A stretch of DNA of 64,000 nt from Massilia sp. (GTDB lineage: Bacteria > Pseudomonadota > Gammaproteobacteria > Burkholderiales > Burkholderiaceae_D), in assembly GCA_025359245.1 (NCBI GenBank), contig JANYGW010000049.1, positions 43,324-107,323 of the forward strand, in the 5' to 3' direction. Each line of letters begins with the position of its first letter. Within the stretch, counting starts at the first letter, position 1. Below are positions 58,401 to 63,830 of this stretch, piece after piece. A model generated the notes under the pieces. That model searched no databases. It was not told the origin of the DNA and saw only the letters and a list, made by a program, of their open reading frames with translations. The translations under genes and the position numbers were made by a program.

Positions 58401-59460
58401 GTCCAACCCGGCCACCGACTTCCTGTTCCAGCCGCCGGGCACGATCAGCATCTCGCCGCGCAATCCGCACAACGATGTGGAGGCGAATGTGGTGCTGGTG
58501 GCGCCCACCGCGTCCGGCCTGAGGATAGGCGCGATCCCCACCAGCGGCGCCGGGCAAGGCTTGCCGGTGCTGGTCAACAACGTGATCCCGTTCGACATTG
58601 CCAAGAACCAGGCATCGCTGGTCCACTGGGGCGACACGGCCAATGCCAAGCTCTTGAGTGCGCTGATGCTGTCGGTCACGAGGCAGAACACGGTGCCGAT
58701 GTCGGCCTTTGCGCCGGCCGGCGCCATCAAGGTGACCGATGTCACCGAACCGGGCGGCTCGACCGTCTACACCGTCTATCTCGATCCGAATGGCTTGACG
58801 GTGAACGTGCCCATCACGGCCGGCACCGTGGTCTACCAGGATGTGAACGGCAACCCGATCCAGTATTTCGACGGCAAGCTGTACCGCACCTTGCAGGCGG
58901 ACTACGTGCCGACCGGGGATGGCACGATCAGCTACTACCTGCAGCCGCCGTCCACCTACGACCAGACTGTGTTCGACCTGGCCGGCGACGACGACCTGTA
59001 CGGCAGCCCTGGAGACCAGTGGCGCTACTATCTGCTGTCCGGCGTGAGTTCGAACATGACGGACGATGTGTCGCTGCAGTCGGCCGGGCCGTTCCTCAAC
59101 TCGGACGCCTTCGCCGGCTTCGACGTTGCCGACACCATGCACGACCAGAATACCGGCAAGCGCCAGGTGCAAGGCTATGTGCTGGTGCAGGGCGTGATGC
59201 AGTGGCCGAACTTGAACGTGGCCGCGCAAAGCTTCGCCGATGTGCAGGTTTACAAGGCGATGAGCGTGCTCGATACCTTCGCGATCGGCGATCCGGAGGT
59301 GCTGATCCGCTTCCTGCGGGCGCAATATCCGGCGGCTGCGTTCGTGGGCAAGAAGGTGGACGGGTTGACCGAGCCGGACAACACCGAGATTGAACTGGTG
59401 TTTGCGAAGAACATCACGACGTATTTCAATTCTGTGCAGCAGGCGTTGGTACCGCAGTAA
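43411..59460 (+). CDS. Giant 5,349-residue protein of unknown function with LamG modules
   Basis: One uninterrupted frame encodes roughly 550 kDa; AGGGAG sits ideally before the ATG. No signal peptide or membrane helix is obvious. Parts seen: an N-terminal region (1-470) ending in a Pro-rich linker (474-487: PGVAPPPAPPAPP); a long beta-rich section with mostly unrecognised sequence; scattered repeats with a consensus F-x-[LI]-[NDG]-G-x-x-[YF] (about 2230-3440), two of which are nearly identical at 2461-2486 and 3391-3416; concanavalin/LamG-like modules (FSVEFW at 3728, DFTIAMTV at 3824, LVGCWK at 4075, YRIQEISLW at 4155); a Ser/Thr/Gly/Lys linker (4366-4446); and a C-terminal third with PNAQIPRDLN (4611) and SYAFYLQP (4915). 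I recall the last segments in very large uncharacterised actinobacterial and fungal proteins, unverified. Codon use matches the neighbours, arguing against recent transfer. Confidence 0.9.
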   Translation: MSDKTQQDAVKLVVAIEKRAATSLNQAALRAQGRGFVPVARAWAPAWLYSALSWLGQSYFDASNTQRGFNIYLAGAEVDPYRRLGATRLFVIMYQREEYFLSLAPDLDSDAPLSGDSLTRYPRSDEGILALYQDLAASDIFSHATHCYVPGKVNLVPALQDQLGSKLTGYDPATGLRRILLGSAIAQVVPLGEFTQVHNVQVYDESPAIVPLATSLVYDITTHNAIGATTFVLPVAYVVDQANPGRFAVNRFAGTRTEKGKLASATIEYGQTAVFAKGPGFDAARASALKEKSSSTLAMQSHNFITTNFADTTAYTVSPVAGGVVMGVTELTCTARQPLAVFAKQRILGFYRDNGWTTSQGFPIFDYQDQNTSFDIAAITDALAPDLVYDPSAPFLNGGNLPIVLAKFAAASYILSPDKLLQMIETARAWSVAGVPAGLSVMSAALDFTMSSKPVAGMTDQLTVPVSATVTTTPGVAPPPAPPAPPHGPLDRRLASATHIPVGVISHLAAERILLPVGQGANTPSTTPATPSSIQLELDAFIPIEALAGTGITSIPSNTAFFGQALGDGGLFKANASGSILNLCNAHRDKPALQPFDLLLADTALKFKAGVRYVVSLQGNAVAVRAQDGTTWTAPLKLNHPAPRHRYVGAFIHAPGLASARLYPLLSLTLPAPAAGSNGVVQGETYAVGFTYGPKQALIDILDAGQVVVASGLEVPSPKPDDDSRPHAGDLYFGSFIGGASTLTVWSVPVFLPVSPGALTNASFDGSMALGAASSGLPAYALKITDSSLFIFTNINVDTGAAISGSAATTATVYIAGIAINSTPDDLSSKAFAPTQFVLGLVRQVQVGTASKFVFIPETDSVLIGGKRYMLSVITLADLSDDPTQRPYPPNFWPDSRFWQFANRHNPYVDIDYTGAAEDQRIAAAQADTAAIGAAMRKAQEPMQMYIDTDGMVVWPIVGFPLDVRGQVIDHNRLQQLAGGILALLNVTLPEAPQPGIGVPQEQQVVLPGAALRQNPYTYGVDFAPAVTFEEAATPSVSGAVASPVRGTMLRNISSLADSQPASLDAELRQDDLQAQKSAARLASVKQSGPQFQILSEPAALVNQPLSFQRNKPQLVYGFSVYDSRTGECYLIELVKNDLDIPDRLPNPTEHVTYDPYYVRVVFVHRRKAYNMSIIVPSLAYDQFGHLAKPDTKQPYGNVIARTDDFALGYMWSLADVSARFDSLTFHSLISDNGIGGAQTYVCTNLPYRAVAAPSGFESVDLRPITFACRRHNWNATCTLMVVTRPANTHLFLAFGGGDLVPMRLDDAFTVDTRLPAHMYNLANSFSVRQYLAVQTISVANVPYVIAAGNLNDTPVFSSFAIDASAGDIQLPLSGDQVLDFPTEIQVVGQASTTLVDVSTLGLTDTNGFFMPVGADGQLPTPQYKVIPYNNLVYLVRAVTGSDALALVGGIGCSSGLLIDTFVPASDGHLVLAHGARFKRSGMQFFGDSYTPTTMVDSLDNLDFTDISGATFLAQTIFVPIPELDAAKGFVADIANFLSEQFWTFIYGEVVAAPGATVNGVSYPNGLNLDGDGKPILSLQKLHFVFDPLAVLFTPNDLSHKYPLSPKQQVLALTNGQIQEGICWRSDHLQEGRTAPHNICAQQELPDGWYMDRTNIIYSSHNRPVQNWWGQKTKGLSLHSFVSISGAVYNIEESGLSTSLSNDQAGGQLISTVSSVANMLVSVLFDYDNNEQADLLAYDPELTNKGIVFINGYLGSTGYNFSSPDHFDVNDVLPSQVPLLDQVADLYGYEVAVYNTDLSLPRQYWSLIYDGATAPGLPNYIPNVPPAVADPTFANRTRSLLLNFENQVRPQAVGVMDTFSSVVSVNLHLQNGVTGSVFVNKKADRDVVSIGSNPVGGTSFPLNGLAGKYDFFLFSRDHYYTLDNAWFELIDQGYAMCLVDDGSGTGNKVAKYYVDADGNYNELYTYVLYSRANAILETNTFTLRVTLAAPPNPAATPAVGGTPNNVNPQDLAAQINKLSNLVYAVFGPASPGQPPAYLPIQAVAGPVPATPISGMPGFNGYSLNVMGAGKQPLLISQIYAANLSYPIAGPTTILPIDPKKGKPVAFYGSLSHGLDKQVPVLLLQSGDKSSYLPRPTAPQTITTGIYGGNGQGALLGTPFTWAFQGAGAIPPQIAGNPTPGTTMKGDDSIFYTFNAVTATVMDSTGKSAGAGGGQYFVDSTDPDHPIWVVVSTPKFTLNGNSYVVNLSTTLSDGVTSRYTLVVGGKSYLFEPGNTKVKVNRTLFTFNPMLGGVYTVTCAALDAPLGNEAPSPIALSQFSMTGGGLPAGGSVTTVDVFNAPGGLNGIVLGVAGRVYSYDPVHGTVTVTAGAASITVPLRTGVTFASNSAYGYVIGFDNGVYQINASPMYPYAASTNGSPASYALMTAPKMFTFGNDFYTFDLSASGAWVSVTGAGQTLPIRPYQFSLNGAVYIIDTNRQPYTVSGGGNTVKMRSNNSQFELDGVQYTIALKGGSLTGATLAGQFNISQGNVVAIEDYLYLLDTLNGQIIGNGNAYPLTTSGFTYTISTANNSFTVTTEANADTVTIGNIVYRIDGPSVVGDGITYPILEYRTFVDETVSYVIGRDGTVSLPKPLAVAAFQFTDGAQTYMVKQNAAWDGAQYALITTPAANAPPQFKAGALTYQLRNDAAAITVGGAKTFLVNSGLLAPTQVPFGAKTLFFGRAADMAAFDGVHYFPIADGQFTDSNTGKLYTLSANTAVSEGNSYEVYSNLGQGAYFSVPAGPTYYVNIAVADFGTAKGDISSVFPISGGSFTIPLVYTLTVAGSAVTVNALTYGAATAVASLHAAAGALTGGSFTDPVSAIVYTCVRQGMQVVFIDSNNVVYPLPLAGGSFTALVPVMTAVTVAVDNLAPANVWPVQNNSFMAGATTYNVNLSVAYANASGPYWPMMAGRFIVPQAAPLSDLAFQVNLDKSGKGKAVKGYVVSEDDVFSPDGKVVYAVNAVNVAKATNQAKLAGTTVTLLYQGATLSYALGATTATTKPAGLNYKSAAKELKVNYPGGAVTYTVGVAGVTDDRHSPNTFAATIAGSVLSFNDTVAGASFSFDSSGDNPVTASFPYRSQFFTDALTGITFYVDIADNKVEAMQALPETTRYAFTPADGNTYLIHYNAVQVVFPVIAGANVNAGVATVGADSFSVLIDQVEPVAGGGAAVPVNLDSFEINGALYTITPGAVGKDYSACKVIGAGKPPFSFTGLTTFKLSDPAITYTLHLDDDDLPQSIRASFPVLPSTDLISVGDEIFAISYASTTTGTLRGQGQAAIAISNSAFTLSNPFDTTTGKFIFADADIYNAASVVGQFTINQVPTFTIGGITFTLDIANLVVTDNNRRPYPLIANPMMFSINGANYLIDTNQIPHTIIGNDNRSPLQTDLTVLAGVPIANSTFTLNGQIYAYVEDSQRNLQTITGTKSYMIAQPALTFKLDSSLLFTLVPVAPAPGNFAGTVAPVGKVTAGATVLNVYPGTGESGGAEFFTYKNVLYTFVKSGSTYVAVQKSYTVYASTPAVGQQQLAVFDMGGTTYIVTDGTTAGAATPLGINPASMWSATSLNTVETQFGLVYGLAQQPANVIRNGDGVFQFAATDSAGNPTLFDIIYSPGSSANQIVADLPKLLPAFTQAGSFTFLPAYAPLTFETGGYSAFTAAVKETATPVESFSAAWNTPVTSHDDAIASLITAQGDFSVEFWHSMPVTPVWPQSVFTYSANNPLISSADITFPNTSQINVAVNDTVMQADTTPGTLTTGWRHVCLAFTQPYVMVCTGAPFVVANGSSFNVDRDFTIAMTVAASALGKPQGLLYKGTGSAIPAAQTQASFRVTLDAGNHVVLDVMNADATGGSFTGPALDPGAFYQVLITKHTKTPMGKADADSDPYTPPFDTSVMPHGPSSVQIGSDSKTIAIPTNNDGGASQLAAFAQSLSASSGDTGYIISVAVRKMQTDGDFSSWSSVASNLISAKDAGLLVNNTGAGNLVIGGAFDDNGGAIPFGAPGTPGNIRDVYLFASAFRSSGIRTSHGFVPIELASYTDLKGAGLVGCWKAAYDANGVVSNQVDSGSFAASSSGTQAVLAPLPHREIEGIALYVNGSAVKLKHLSSAAPGAPAPNVLSFNAGSSYRIQEISLWSMARQAYQVISDMFGQLIASNEPFLTLYLPGSFAVDAPGVGVPLLPMAKYIVNLQVKNQASFGIDLGKASLDLQGCPAIGRCGPLVSPNLYTPPGVALTVCDTPPSLTTYSVTVNSTTGALAGVLKEAYVFVRNHVLTLYAGKKVGDLALVWVSQEQGDVQVIGYIEGAPPAPMANLTNKPSYANATSVSFNAPISLAYKYQTSDDGATSNKGSGGASGNYDPASISAPSTKGETTTTGKPSDSQTSTKETSPSEIVTKTFNSDGTLQKESKETPPKGGSGNMQFQIGIGPVLAALGFGLKGEKMTVSVAISAGLSISGGSGTGNTTQQTASEKLDESHKYTVRLQGSMLPYTGDGFMANLNSLSVASNTVGTPASKTPILPNPQLGGFTTSNPPGALPKTTVTEERFGQRMFMPSPYGQAFVTSTTLDVYQQILLQTNTTFGFIRIPNAQIPRDLNIVSFRMSSKYLRPGVLDGMIGYQYNPARLASGATTWQTTTGQLAPVYDGNSSTGEVGHNASYMRVVEAYQLKKEIDQQAFTAMARYQSTYNSQGSLPDFGLTPGLDFYNEYVWTARGGTQEVKHTYTTSYEEVLTTTLSSSLNIKLDFNAKVSAGGSQVLGLSGGYEWAQSHTRKFQVTYTGNIQFDVTASFDGIENDTQMRYAANNDAHFVMNFNSTFNPANQSGLNLVIGSDGLVYNIVPSVKSGAGLPVSDNIDSTFNFQQPLPSYTTGNANGLSGNLEPYDRPGKTKGFRSYAFYLQPRQKNADDFWNTVIDLNWLNNSNDPDARALLSAKKANTSIPWRLFYRVTYSERFLPPISTASVSVPQITPVFAVPVSNPATDFLFQPPGTISISPRNPHNDVEANVVLVAPTASGLRIGAIPTSGAGQGLPVLVNNVIPFDIAKNQASLVHWGDTANAKLLSALMLSVTRQNTVPMSAFAPAGAIKVTDVTEPGGSTVYTVYLDPNGLTVNVPITAGTVVYQDVNGNPIQYFDGKLYRTLQADYVPTGDGTISYYLQPPSTYDQTVFDLAGDDDLYGSPGDQWRYYLLSGVSSNMTDDVSLQSAGPFLNSDAFAGFDVADTMHDQNTGKRQVQGYVLVQGVMQWPNLNVAAQSFADVQVYKAMSVLDTFAIGDPEVLIRFLRAQYPAAAFVGKKVDGLTEPDNTEIELVFAKNITTYFNSVQQALVPQ

Positions 59461-59466
59461 CTGGAT

Positions 59467-59505
59467 GTGAATCGCCGCGCGTGTCTGACACACGCGGCGA
59501 TTCAC
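59467..59505. terminator. Long hairpin between the convergent giant and CGTase genes
   Basis: The 18-base arms, 59467-59484 and 59488-59505, are complementary apart from one mismatch, with a three-base loop (CTG). There is no T-run. It starts seven bases after the giant gene stop and ends eight bases before the CGTase stop, so it can work in both directions. Confidence 0.7.
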
Positions 59506-59512
59506 GCTGCGC

Positions 59513-61654
59513 TTACCAGCCGCTGGTCGCCGTATAGGTTCCGCTCGCTGGGGTCGTCACGCTTTGGTTCGCGTTCGGATTCCAGGTGATCGTGCTGCCG
59601 TTCACTTTCACGAATTTATACTGCAAGGTCGTTCCAGCAGGAACGCTGACATCGACATACCAGTTCGGATACGCATACTCGACCTGGTTGAACAAGGGCC
59701 CGATCAACTTGGTCGTATCCCATTTGCCCAGCTCGTCGACACTGCCAGCGAGGTAAACGTTTTCGCCGGGCGCAGTGGTCGCGCCGTTGACCACAAAGCG
59801 CACGGTCACCTGGTCGCCCGTGAGCACTTTGTAGTCTGGATAGACGTTGGTGTTGACGGCGCCGGCGGTGGTGACCTTGACCCCGTACTTGCCCGCTGTT
59901 ACGGCCGGCACCTTGGCCACGATACTGCTGTCTTCCCACGACACGATGTTGGTGCCGGTCACCGCCGTGGTGCCGAAATACACGGTCCCCTTGGTGGCGC
60001 CGAAACCGCGGCCATCAATCGTGATCGTGTTGCCGGCCTTGCCCATCATCGGGCCGACGTGGCCGATGGCGGCGCTGTTCGATGGCGCCGTGTATTGCCA
60101 GACCGAGACCGCGCCGGCCGGCAAGGTAAACGTCGGCACCGCGCCGCCGTTGGCGGAAATGCCGTTGCCGTCCAGTTTGGCACCCAGCACATCGGCGTAG
60201 CTGCCGTTCGGCAGTGCCGTCAACAGGTTGCTGACGCTGACCGAATTGCTCTGGTCCTTGTTGATCGCCACCAGCACCACGTTGGTGCCGAACTTGCGCT
60301 CGTAGATGTAGACATTGTTATTGATCCAGCGCTCCTGGGTGGTGCCGTAGGCCAGTGCCGGATTCGTCTTGCGCAGCGTCGCCAGGTCTTTCGTCACCAG
60401 GTAGGCCTTGGTGGTCTTGTCGAAAGTGCCGATGCGCTGGCGGTTGGTGCCGGCATCATAGCCGCCCGTCATGTACTGCTCGGTGCCGTAGTAGATGCAC
60501 GGCACGCCGCGCGAGGTCAGCGTCAGCGCCAGCGCCTGTTCCAGGTTGCGATGGGTGTTGCTCGCGGTCTGGAAACGGTCCAGGTCGTGGTTATCGAGGA
60601 AGGTCACCTCGTCGATCACGCGTTTGTAGTCGTTGCCGGTGGCGCTGATGACGGCGTCCAGATCGGCCCAGGTTGCCGTGCCGGTCATGAGCACGTCGCG
60701 CAGCTTGCGGGTGAAGCGGAAATCGAGCACGTTGATCCCGCTCTCGTTGGCGAAATTGGTATTGAGGGCCTCGGGGTTGGAGTCGCCCATCATCCACTCG
60801 CCGAATGGATAGACCGGCTTGTAGGCATTGATGTTGGCGATGAAGTTCTTCTGCCAGCCGAACGACATGTGCTTGATCGCGTCGAAGCGGATGCCGTCGA
60901 TACCCAGGTCGAGCCAGGCCTTGATCGCTTCTTTCATGTAGGTGTCGATTGCACCGCTGTTCTGGTCGATGTCGGTCAGGTCGCCCAGGCCCTTGTAGAT
61001 GACTTTCTCGATGACGTTGTAATCGTCGATGCCGCCGTTGTGGTGGAAAAATTTGTAGGTGTTGTTGACATCGTTGTTGAAGGTCGCCATCGCCACGCCG
61101 TCATTGAACAATGCGCCGTTCTCGCCGAAGGTCGAGACGCTGCTGGAAGGCGACGTGTGATTCGGCGCGAAGTCAATGATCACCTTGATGTTCTTGGCAT
61201 GCGCCGCGGCGACCATGTTGCTGAAGTCGACAAAGTGACCGTAATGGGCATTGGTGCGCTTGAAGTCGCGCGCCCAGTAGCCATGGTAAGCGGTGTTTGG
61301 CTTGTCGTAGGTGATCACCGCATCGATATTGTCGACCGGCGGCGAGACCCAGATGGCGGTGATGCCCATGTCCGACAGATAGTTGTCGTTGATCTTGTTG
61401 GTGATGCCCTGCCAGTCGCCGCCGCAATAGACCTTGGTGCCGGACGAGCAGGCCGCGTCGAACGCGGCGCCGGTGGCATTGTTGGAGCTGTCGCCGTCGA
61501 CAAAACGGTCAGTCAGGACCTGGTAGATAACGTCGGTGGTGAAATTCTGCTTGTTCGTGACGGCGGTATCCGGCGCGGCGTGGGCGGCGGCAACGCAGGC
61601 GAACGCGACGGCCGCGCTCAGGAAACGCATGGCGGGTTTGATGCTGGTAGTCAT
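59513..61654 (-). CDS. Cyclomaltodextrin glucanotransferase (CGTase)-type alpha-amylase
   Basis: The 713-residue protein, the usual CGTase length, is secreted (signal to about residue 27) and has the full A/B-C-D-E architecture: the catalytic barrel; an IPT/TIG-like D domain (IGPMMG-like GHVGPMMG near 530); and a C-terminal CBM20 starch-binding domain. Catalytic residues are Asp258 (GIRFDAIKHM), Glu286 (GEWMMG) and Asp357 (DNHDL). YCGGDWQGITNKINDNYL matches CGTases strongly. At the cyclization position (Tyr195 in mature Bacillus enzyme) Phe192 occurs, also found in CGTases. It should cyclize starch to cyclodextrins or make maltooligosaccharides. GGAG is close to the ATG at 61654. It converges with the giant gene. 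Confidence 0.9.
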   Translation of the reverse strand: MTTSIKPAMRFLSAAVAFACVAAAHAAPDTAVTNKQNFTTDVIYQVLTDRFVDGDSSNNATGAAFDAACSSGTKVYCGGDWQGITNKINDNYLSDMGITAIWVSPPVDNIDAVITYDKPNTAYHGYWARDFKRTNAHYGHFVDFSNMVAAAHAKNIKVIIDFAPNHTSPSSSVSTFGENGALFNDGVAMATFNNDVNNTYKFFHHNGGIDDYNVIEKVIYKGLGDLTDIDQNSGAIDTYMKEAIKAWLDLGIDGIRFDAIKHMSFGWQKNFIANINAYKPVYPFGEWMMGDSNPEALNTNFANESGINVLDFRFTRKLRDVLMTGTATWADLDAVISATGNDYKRVIDEVTFLDNHDLDRFQTASNTHRNLEQALALTLTSRGVPCIYYGTEQYMTGGYDAGTNRQRIGTFDKTTKAYLVTKDLATLRKTNPALAYGTTQERWINNNVYIYERKFGTNVVLVAINKDQSNSVSVSNLLTALPNGSYADVLGAKLDGNGISANGGAVPTFTLPAGAVSVWQYTAPSNSAAIGHVGPMMGKAGNTITIDGRGFGATKGTVYFGTTAVTGTNIVSWEDSSIVAKVPAVTAGKYGVKVTTAGAVNTNVYPDYKVLTGDQVTVRFVVNGATTAPGENVYLAGSVDELGKWDTTKLIGPLFNQVEYAYPNWYVDVSVPAGTTLQYKFVKVNGSTITWNPNANQSVTTPASGTYTATSGW

Positions 61655-61767
61655 TCAGATCTCCAATATTGTAATTTTATTTATGCAGCTGTTGCGCGAA
61701 TGGGGTGAAAGGCCTCCGTCGTGGTCTGAATTTTTTCGGGTGGGTTGGGTCGAGTGCGGATCCAGGC

Positions 61768-61805
61768 AATGTAGTAAACCTACACCCCCACGAAAACTAG
61801 CGCAA
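61768..61805 (-). promoter_or_regulatory. CGTase promoter with overlapping operator
   Basis: On the minus strand, TTGCGC (61805-61800) and TAGGTT (61782-61777) are 17 bp apart, a plausible sigma-70 promoter about 120 bp before the CGTase start. The box at 61770-61784 is a perfect inverted repeat, TGTAG-5 bp-CTACA, and overlaps the -10. That is where a maltose-type repressor or activator would be expected. Confidence 0.5.
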
Positions 61806-61909
61806 GAGTAATTCATGAAATCGTATTTACTTTCACTATTTTGCGACACAAGTATATGTTTTGTAAGAATAAATTTTCATCATGTTGCATGAAAGGCACT
61901 TGAGTAATA

Positions 61910-61928
61910 AATGTAGTAATCCTAGACC
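61910..61928. promoter_or_regulatory. Second copy of the CGTase operator-like element
   Basis: AATGTAGTAATCCTAGACC repeats the 61768-61786 element (AATGTAGTAAACCTACACC) with two mismatches, 142 bp away. The spacing suits DNA looping or tandem binding by one regulator. No regulator gene is adjacent. The remainder of the gap to 61951 shows no gene. Confidence 0.5.
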
Positions 61929-61950
61929 ATGGCCAGAGGCAAATGGATGG

Positions 61951-62012
61951 CGATTCAATGCGCGCGCACAGCCGTAGCTCATGGTCGAGCCCGGATGATT
62001 GTTGAAGGCCAC
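61951..62012 (-). pseudogene. Stray korB fragment
   Basis: About 62 bp, read on the minus strand, give VAFNNHPGSTMSYGCARALN, closely matching the CVAFNNHPGSTKSYDYVREHN part of the intact korB (near 63110-63190 at DNA level). It has no surrounding korB sequence and is not expressed as anything meaningful. It is the debris of a partial duplication or insertion near the end of the neighbouring rearranged gene. Confidence 0.85.
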
Positions 62013-62116
62013 AAAAAAATGCGGGCAGGTCCGGCGATCGAACATTCAGGAACTTTATAAGCTCTGCAGAGGTTGGCAACTGTCAGTTTGCCGGACCGGC
62101 CCCTCGGCTTTCCTGA

Positions 62117-62719
62117 CCCTCGGCGTGGTCCGGCGTACCGCGATCATATGCACTGGACGATTGGGTGAAACTGGGCAAAGTCTATCCTCCGGCCCTTACA
62201 GTTTTGGAAGGTACGCGGGACGAAAAGGCAGCGGCATTACTTCGGGGCGACTCGAACAGATCTGGATTCAGAGATGTCGCTGCGATCAACGGATATCTGG
62301 ACGCTATACCAGAGACTTATTCACTCTATCAAGAGCTTTTGAAAAGGCAACCGGAGCTGGCAAAGGCATGTGCTTGGGATGCCTTGTCTTCAATAGTAGC
62401 AGCCGAGGATTATCAATTGGCTGCACAGCTCGCCCCCGATTCGGAGTCATTGATCACGAGAAAAAGTGCAGAGCTGAACCGCAAAGTGAGACTACTAAAA
62501 TATGATTCGTACTTCCGCGCGCCCGCCAGGTGGGCCTACGTTTGCAATCATGTTGAAGAGATTCAAGGGCTGCTGAGGATAAAAATTGGAATCAACGAAC
62601 GCGCTGAAGCAACTCGACTGAAGTCGTTAGCCATTGCACTTATTGAGAGTCCCTCGCTGCGTAGCGAGGTGCAGGCTGGCTTTGTGAAAAGGCCGCGCGC
62701 ACCAGTACCGCGACGGTGA
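62117..62719 (+). pseudogene. 5'-truncated gene of a YPPAL-type uncharacterised family
   Basis: An open frame with no convincing start codon (stop at 62114-62116, then ALDDWVKLGKVYPPALTVLE...) contains DVAAINGYLDAI and a helical, TPR-like body (YSLYQELLKRQPELAKACAW). Full-length relatives I recall from proteobacteria carry 70-100 more residues before ALDDW; these are absent. A GTG at 62165 is the earliest plausible start. It adjoins the korB fragment, consistent with a rearrangement breakpoint around 62013-62116. Confidence 0.55.
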
Positions 62720-62774
62720 TTTTTCGCATGCAGGTTCTAGTCGATGCGAAGAAGCAAACCGCAAGCGGGCCGCG

Positions 62775-63830
62775 CTAACGCAGCGACGCGTTAATGCGCT
62801 CAAGCGCGCTAACTCCAGGGCACAGCACCTGTTCATCGAGCAGGTTAAGCGGCCGCATCGACGTATTCAAGTGCCGGTGCAAATCGTGCGGTTCGGGATC
62901 GATATGCAGCAGCCCGGTCACCACCTCCCCTTCCGCCTGGCGCTGGTGGATATAGTTCATGGCGGCGATCCGGTCGTGCACATCGAACTCGGCGTTCAGC
63001 GTGCGCAGGCGCAGCACGCTGCCGTCGTGCTGCAGCACATCCTGGACCGTGCCCGGCTCGAAGTGGCCGCTAATTTCCTGTGCGTGCGGCACGAAGTCGA
63101 CCCGGTTCACTGATTCATTGTGCTCGCGCACATAGTCGTAGCTCTTGGTCGAGCCCGGGTGATTGTTGAACGCCACGCACGGCGAAATGACGTCGATGAA
63201 GGCCGCGCCCTGGTGCATCAGCGCAGCCTCGATCAGCGGCGTCAGTTGCTCCTTGTTGCCCGAGAAACTGCGCGCCACGAAGCTCACGCCCAATTGCAGC
63301 GCCAACGACGCCAGGTCGACCGGTGTATCGTTGTTGACCACGCCCCGCTTCGAGCGCGAGCCCTGGTCGGCCGTGGCCGAAAACTGTCCCTTGGTCAAGC
63401 CGTACACGCCATTGTTCATGACGATATACACCATGTTGACCGCGCGCCGCATGCTGTGGACAAATTGCCCCAGCCCGATCGAGGCGGAGTCGCCGTCGCC
63501 CGACACGCCCAGGTAAATCAGGTCGCGGTTGGCCAGGTTGGCGCCGGTCAGCACCGAGGGCATGCGCCCGTGCACGGTGTTGAAGCCGTGCGATCCGCCC
63601 AGGAAATACGTGGGCGCCTTCGACGAGCAACCGATGCCGGACAGCTTGGCCACCAGGTGCGGTTCGATCGCCAGGTTGTAGCATGCCTGCACGATGGCGG
63701 CGGAAATCGAATCGTGGCCGCAGCCGGCGCACAGGGTCGACATCGCTCCCTCATAGTCGCGCCGTGTGTAGCCGAGCTTGTTGGCTTTGAGTTCCGGATG
63801 GTGCAGCTTGGGTTTGGCCAGATAGCTCAT
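62775..63830 (-). CDS. korB: 2-oxoacid:ferredoxin oxidoreductase, beta subunit
   Basis: The 351-residue protein is the usual beta-subunit size. It has the thiamine-diphosphate/Mg motif GDGDSASIG followed by the NNGVYGLTKGQFS segment, and the Cys residues of the family (CAGCGHD, GIGCSS). It binds TPP and, with KorA, oxidatively decarboxylates 2-oxoglutarate or a related 2-oxoacid to the acyl-CoA, reducing ferredoxin. The start codon overlaps the korA stop as ATGA (63830-63827), so the pair forms one transcription and translation unit. Confidence 0.92.
   Translation of the reverse strand: MSYLAKPKLHHPELKANKLGYTRRDYEGAMSTLCAGCGHDSISAAIVQACYNLAIEPHLVAKLSGIGCSSKAPTYFLGGSHGFNTVHGRMPSVLTGANLANRDLIYLGVSGDGDSASIGLGQFVHSMRRAVNMVYIVMNNGVYGLTKGQFSATADQGSRSKRGVVNNDTPVDLASLALQLGVSFVARSFSGNKEQLTPLIEAALMHQGAAFIDVISPCVAFNNHPGSTKSYDYVREHNESVNRVDFVPHAQEISGHFEPGTVQDVLQHDGSVLRLRTLNAEFDVHDRIAAMNYIHQRQAEGEVVTGLLHIDPEPHDLHRHLNTSMRPLNLLDEQVLCPGVSALERINASLR

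Noticed and set aside
43411..59460. Idea that the giant protein is a Tc-toxin A subunit or MACPF pore protein
   Set aside because: No neuraminidase-like or Tc-B-binding segment, no MACPF signature, and no toxin partner genes nearby.
61999..62505. A 168-codon plus-strand frame
   Set aside because: Out of frame with the truncated gene at 62117-62719, whose sequence is the protein-like one in this stretch.
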